The position numbers were made by a program, and so were the translations under genes. A stretch of 8,489 bases of DNA from an uncultured Bacteroidales bacterium (GTDB lineage Bacteria > Bacteroidota > Bacteroidia > Bacteroidales > Paludibacteraceae). The notes under the pieces are model-generated. The model was not told the DNA's origin. It saw nothing but the letters and a program-made list of their open reading frames with translations, and searched no databases. Position 1 is the first letter of the stretch; every line of letters starts with the position of its first letter. The stretch spans positions 1 to 8,489 of the forward strand of contig CAKVBV010000080.1 of NCBI GenBank assembly GCA_934725535.1, in the 5' to 3' direction. Shown one piece after another: positions 7,206 through 8,489 of the stretch.

Positions 7206-7238
7206 GTGTGCAAATTTAAAGTTGAACTTTAATTTTGT
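7206..7238. repeat. 33-bp direct repeat, copy 2, at the ATPase promoter
   Basis: Identical to 5992-6024 and offset by 1214 bp. The same palindromic core, TTAAAGTTGAACTTTAA, is centred at 7224. The copy ends four bases before the ATPase start codon, so the gene is almost exactly framed by the repeats. Beyond 7238 the two copies diverge: here the sequence goes on as GCAAAG, which creates the -33 TTTG of the ATPase promoter. Confidence 0.95.
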
Positions 7239-7243
7239 GCAAA
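7211..7243 (-). promoter_or_regulatory. Promoter with embedded palindromic operator, ATPase gene
   Basis: On the minus strand TTTG (7243-7240) is followed by 21 bp and then TAAATTTG (7218-7211), a perfect TAnnTTTG -7 box, nine bases before the ATG. The palindrome core AAAGTTCAACTTT fills the spacer between -33 and -7, a position where a bound protein would block RNA polymerase. Autoregulation is an inference from this geometry. The mRNA would have almost no leader. Confidence 0.7.
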
Positions 7244-7255
7244 GATAGTGCATTT

Positions 7256-7387
7256 TTATGGGGTGTGCAAGAGGTGGGGTGGATTTTTGTATCGTATCAT
7301 TGGCGGATACCTGTTGACCGTCACAAGATTACCCTCGATGACCTTACGGATGAAGGTGCCGATGGGTGGGGAATGTATAGGTTGCAT
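7256..7387 (-). other. Possible small ORF or coding remnant (43 aa)
   Basis: A minus-strand frame from ATG at 7387 to TAA at 7256 contains FIRKVIEGNLVTVNRYPP. It uses codons like those of the neighbouring genes (ATC, GGC, ACC, TTC, AAG, GTC, GAG). The codon-aligned plus-strand frame is also open and reads ITLDDLTDEGADGWGMYR before a stop at 7412. I recognise neither. The composition looks more protein-like than the rest of the gap, so this may be a fragment of a decayed gene. No good promoter is seen for the minus-strand ORF. Confidence 0.2.
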
Positions 7388-7443
7388 ACAAAGTGTCTGC
7401 TTTATATATTTTAATGTTTTGTGGGATATGGGATAGGTATCGG

Positions 7444-7498
7444 TTGCGTAAGGGTTGCTTATCCATTGCTTATCCCTTGCTGAAGGGTTACGTTAGTG
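7444..7498. repeat. Second 11-bp tandem array, five units
   Basis: Units are TTGCGTAAGGG (7444), TTGCTTATCCA (7455), TTGCTTATCCC (7466), TTGCTGAAGGG (7477) and a degenerate TTACGTTAGTG (7488). On the minus strand the middle units read GGATAAGCAAT and GGATAAGCAAC, resembling the GGATAACGGGT-type units of the array at 41-124. A small hairpin, CCCTT/AAGGG with loop GCTG, lies at 7474-7487 but has no T-tract. Confidence 0.8.
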
Positions 7499-7563
7499 TT
7501 ATTTAAGATTTGCGGTTTGACACGACGGAGATGGGGAGATGGATGGGGTGGTGAATAGGGCGT

Positions 7564-7585
7564 TTTGTAAAGTGGACTTTGCAAA
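7564..7585. promoter_or_regulatory. 22-bp inverted repeat, possible regulator site
   Basis: TTTGTAAAGT, two bases (GG), then ACTTTGCAAA: 10-bp arms with one mismatch. The AAAGT..ACTTT core resembles the core of the repeats flanking the ATPase (AAAGTTGAACTTT). It ends 33 bp before the -33 element of the promoter at 7619-7650, a suitable place for an activator (inference). Confidence 0.45.
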
Positions 7586-7618
7586 AACAAGAAAAGTATG
7601 CAGAAAAATGTAGTTTGC

Positions 7619-7650
7619 TTTGCATAGTACATAAATTTGCAGTACCTTTG
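7619..7650 (+). promoter_or_regulatory. Strong Bacteroidota promoter for the PepSY-like gene
   Basis: TTTG at 7619-7622, a 20-bp spacer and TACCTTTG at 7643-7650 match both consensus elements exactly. A second TAnnTTTG (TAAATTTG, 7632-7639) lies 11 bp upstream of the first but has no -33 at good spacing. Transcription should start near 7656, giving a leader of about 185 bases before the ATG at 7840. Confidence 0.8.
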
Positions 7651-7666
7651 CAGTCGGAAAGAGAGA

Positions 7667-7793
7667 GGGAGACCTCCCCAACCCCTCCAAGGGAGGGGCT
7701 CAACAGAGTGGATATGGTGTGGCGAAAGGATAAGATGCGAGACGACTCCCCCTCCGAGAAGGGCTCAATAGAAGAGGTGTGATGTGAGGAAGG
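7667..7793. repeat. GC-rich hairpin element with an imperfect direct repeat, in the leader
   Basis: CCCCTCC (7682-7688) and GGAGGGG (7692-7698) form a 7-bp hairpin with loop AAG. A competing GGGAG/CTCCC pairing is available at 7667-7678. The stretch from CCCCTCC through GGGCTCAACAGAG (from 7682) is echoed by CCCCTCCGAGAAGGGCTCAA and what follows (from 7749), so two diverged copies lie about 67 bp apart. From memory, similar CCTCCCC...GGAGGGG elements are dispersed between genes in many Bacteroidota; a REP-like element is the likely class. Confidence 0.55.
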
Positions 7794-7839
7794 AACAAGA
7801 TGTGTGACTATTGTGTAACTAATATAATAAGGTAAAAAA

Positions 7840-8277
7840 ATGAAGAAAATGATTATCGCCGCAATGGCAAGTGTAGTAGTGTGCCTGAGCGCATGCGCGG
7901 AGAAGACCCAATTGGTAAAGTTCAACGAACTGCCACAAAAGGCACAAACGTTCATTGAAACCTATTTCAATGCTGCGGACATATCGTTTGTCAAGATGGA
8001 GAAAGACGGATTGCACAACGACTACGACGTGCGTATGACCGACGGCACGGAGATTGACTTCGACCACGACGGCTCATTGGAACAGGTGGATTGCAATACC
8101 AAAGCCGTGCCTGCGGGCATCGTTCCCGAGAAAATCACCACCTACGTGGCTGAGCATTTCGCAGGAGCATTCATCGTGAAGTACGAGATTGACCGCAGAG
8201 AACTGAAAGTGGAACTCAACAACTCGCTTGATTTGGAGTTCGACAAACAAGGAAACTTCCTGCGTATTGACGACTGA
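7840..8277 (+). CDS. PepSY-like (DUF2874-type) lipoprotein
   Basis: A 145-residue exported protein. MKK plus a hydrophobic stretch ends in LSAC (16-19), fitting a lipobox with Cys19 as the acylated residue; signal peptidase I cleavage after ACA is an alternative. The rest looks like two related halves: LPQKAQTFIETYFNAA...DGTEIDFDHDGSLEQVD (about 31-84) and VPEKITTYVAEHFAGA...NSLDLEFDKQGNFLRID (about 95-144). Each has a helix followed by strands ending in a D-x-x-G turn. This is typical of the PepSY-like domain (PF11396) frequent in Bacteroidota envelope proteins, whose function is unclear. It has its own promoter at 7619-7650 with a long leader, and a PspC gene follows after 35 bases, perhaps co-transcribed. 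An A-rich AAGGTAAAAAA precedes the ATG. Confidence 0.88.
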   Translation: MKKMIIAAMASVVVCLSACAEKTQLVKFNELPQKAQTFIETYFNAADISFVKMEKDGLHNDYDVRMTDGTEIDFDHDGSLEQVDCNTKAVPAGIVPEKITTYVAEHFAGAFIVKYEIDRRELKVELNNSLDLEFDKQGNFLRIDD

Positions 8278-8312
8278 TGCCGTTGATACAAAGGCAACTG
8301 ACAAATAGCAAT

Positions 8313-8489
8313 ATGAAAAGACTTCGTCGTTCATCAAACAAGATGCTGGCGGGCGTGTGCGCAGGCATCGCAGAGTATTTGGACGTGGACGCGACCGTGG
8401 TGCGCGTGCTCTATGCCGCCCTGACGCTGTTCACCGCAGGCTTCCCGGGCGTGCTGCTGTACATCGTAATGATGATACTCATGCCCAAC
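8313..8489 (+). CDS. PspC-domain protein, 3' end cut by the window
   Basis: 59 residues are visible and the frame is still open at the window edge. KRLRRSSNKMLAGVCAGIAEYLDVD (2-26) followed by TVVRVLYAALTLFT and a hydrophobic segment, LLYIVMMILMPN, is the classic PspC domain (PF04024), a small membrane protein. In this phylum such proteins are often only about 60-80 residues, so little may be missing; it could instead be the N-terminus of a larger PspC-containing protein. PspC proteins are linked to envelope stress sensing, but stand-alone Bacteroidota versions are not well characterised. It follows the PepSY-like gene by 35 bases with no terminator between, consistent with one transcript. 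Confidence 0.9.
   Translation, partial: MKRLRRSSNKMLAGVCAGIAEYLDVDATVVRVLYAALTLFTAGFPGVLLYIVMMILMPN

Larger units (their letters stand above)
7239..7839. other. 600-bp intergenic region without a confident gene
   Basis: This divergent gap between the ATPase and the PepSY-like gene holds, in order: a possible short coding remnant or small ORF (7256-7387), an 11-bp array (7444-7498), a palindrome (7564-7585), a strong plus-strand promoter (7619-7650) and a GC-rich repeated hairpin element (7667-7793). A further GGGTGTGCAA at 7261-7270 matches the ten bases at 5990-5999 that open repeat copy 1. Open frames crossing the GC-rich element on both strands look spurious. No tRNA or rRNA was recognised. 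Confidence 0.7.

Noticed and set aside
7579..7782. 67-residue plus-strand frame containing TSPTPPREGL
   Set aside because: It overlaps the promoter at 7619-7650 and consists largely of translated GC-rich repeat.
7503..7955. 150-residue minus-strand frame with hydrophobic stretches
   Set aside because: It runs through the promoter, the GC-rich repeat and the start of the PepSY-like gene. Segments such as SPSLGGVGEV are translations of the repeat element.

Overview
The window looks like chromosome from a Bacteroidales-type member of the Bacteroidota. The evidence is the Bacteroidota promoter grammar (TTG/TTTG, about 20 bp, TAnnTTTG) seen in front of three genes, the scarcity of Shine-Dalgarno sequences, lipoprotein signals of the LAGC/LSAC type, and the gene content: peptidase T next to the glycine-cleavage T protein, a DUF4143 ATPase, a PepSY-like lipoprotein and a small PspC protein. 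I cannot fix the genus from sequence alone.

Layout. 1-213: an 11-bp tandem array (41-124) followed by a clean promoter. 214-1125 (+): a D-2-hydroxyacid dehydrogenase. 1126-1209: a spacer holding a perfect 15-bp palindrome. 1210-4790 (+): a tight four-gene run of pepT, an alpha/beta hydrolase, gcvT and a small lipoprotein, with gaps of 18, 11 and 21 bases, closed by a 16-bp-stem terminator at 4815-4851 that also faces the convergent next gene. 4864-5961 (-): an AI-2E-type membrane permease. 6041-7201 (-): an AAA ATPase with a C-terminal DUF4143 domain, bracketed by two identical 33-bp direct repeats. 7239-7839: about 600 bp without a confident gene but with a second 11-bp array, a palindrome, a strong promoter and a GC-rich repeated hairpin element. 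7840-8277 (+): a PepSY-like lipoprotein. 8313-8489 (+): a PspC-domain protein running off the window.

The pepT-to-lipoprotein run is mostly housekeeping: tripeptide trimming, one-carbon/glycine catabolism, and two uncharacterised partners. Envelope-related genes (AI-2E permease, PepSY-like lipoprotein, PspC) lie on either side of the ATPase gene.

The most unusual signal is the 33-bp element flanking the ATPase gene. It combines a near-perfect palindrome with a built-in promoter -7 box, and it sits upstream of both the ATPase and the permease. It could be an autoregulatory operator duplicated in front of two genes, or the scar or boundary of a small mobile ATPase cassette. The two 11-bp arrays, both rich in TTATCC/GGATAA cores, are a second unexplained pattern. 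I do not see a clearly novel multi-gene defence or metabolic system here.
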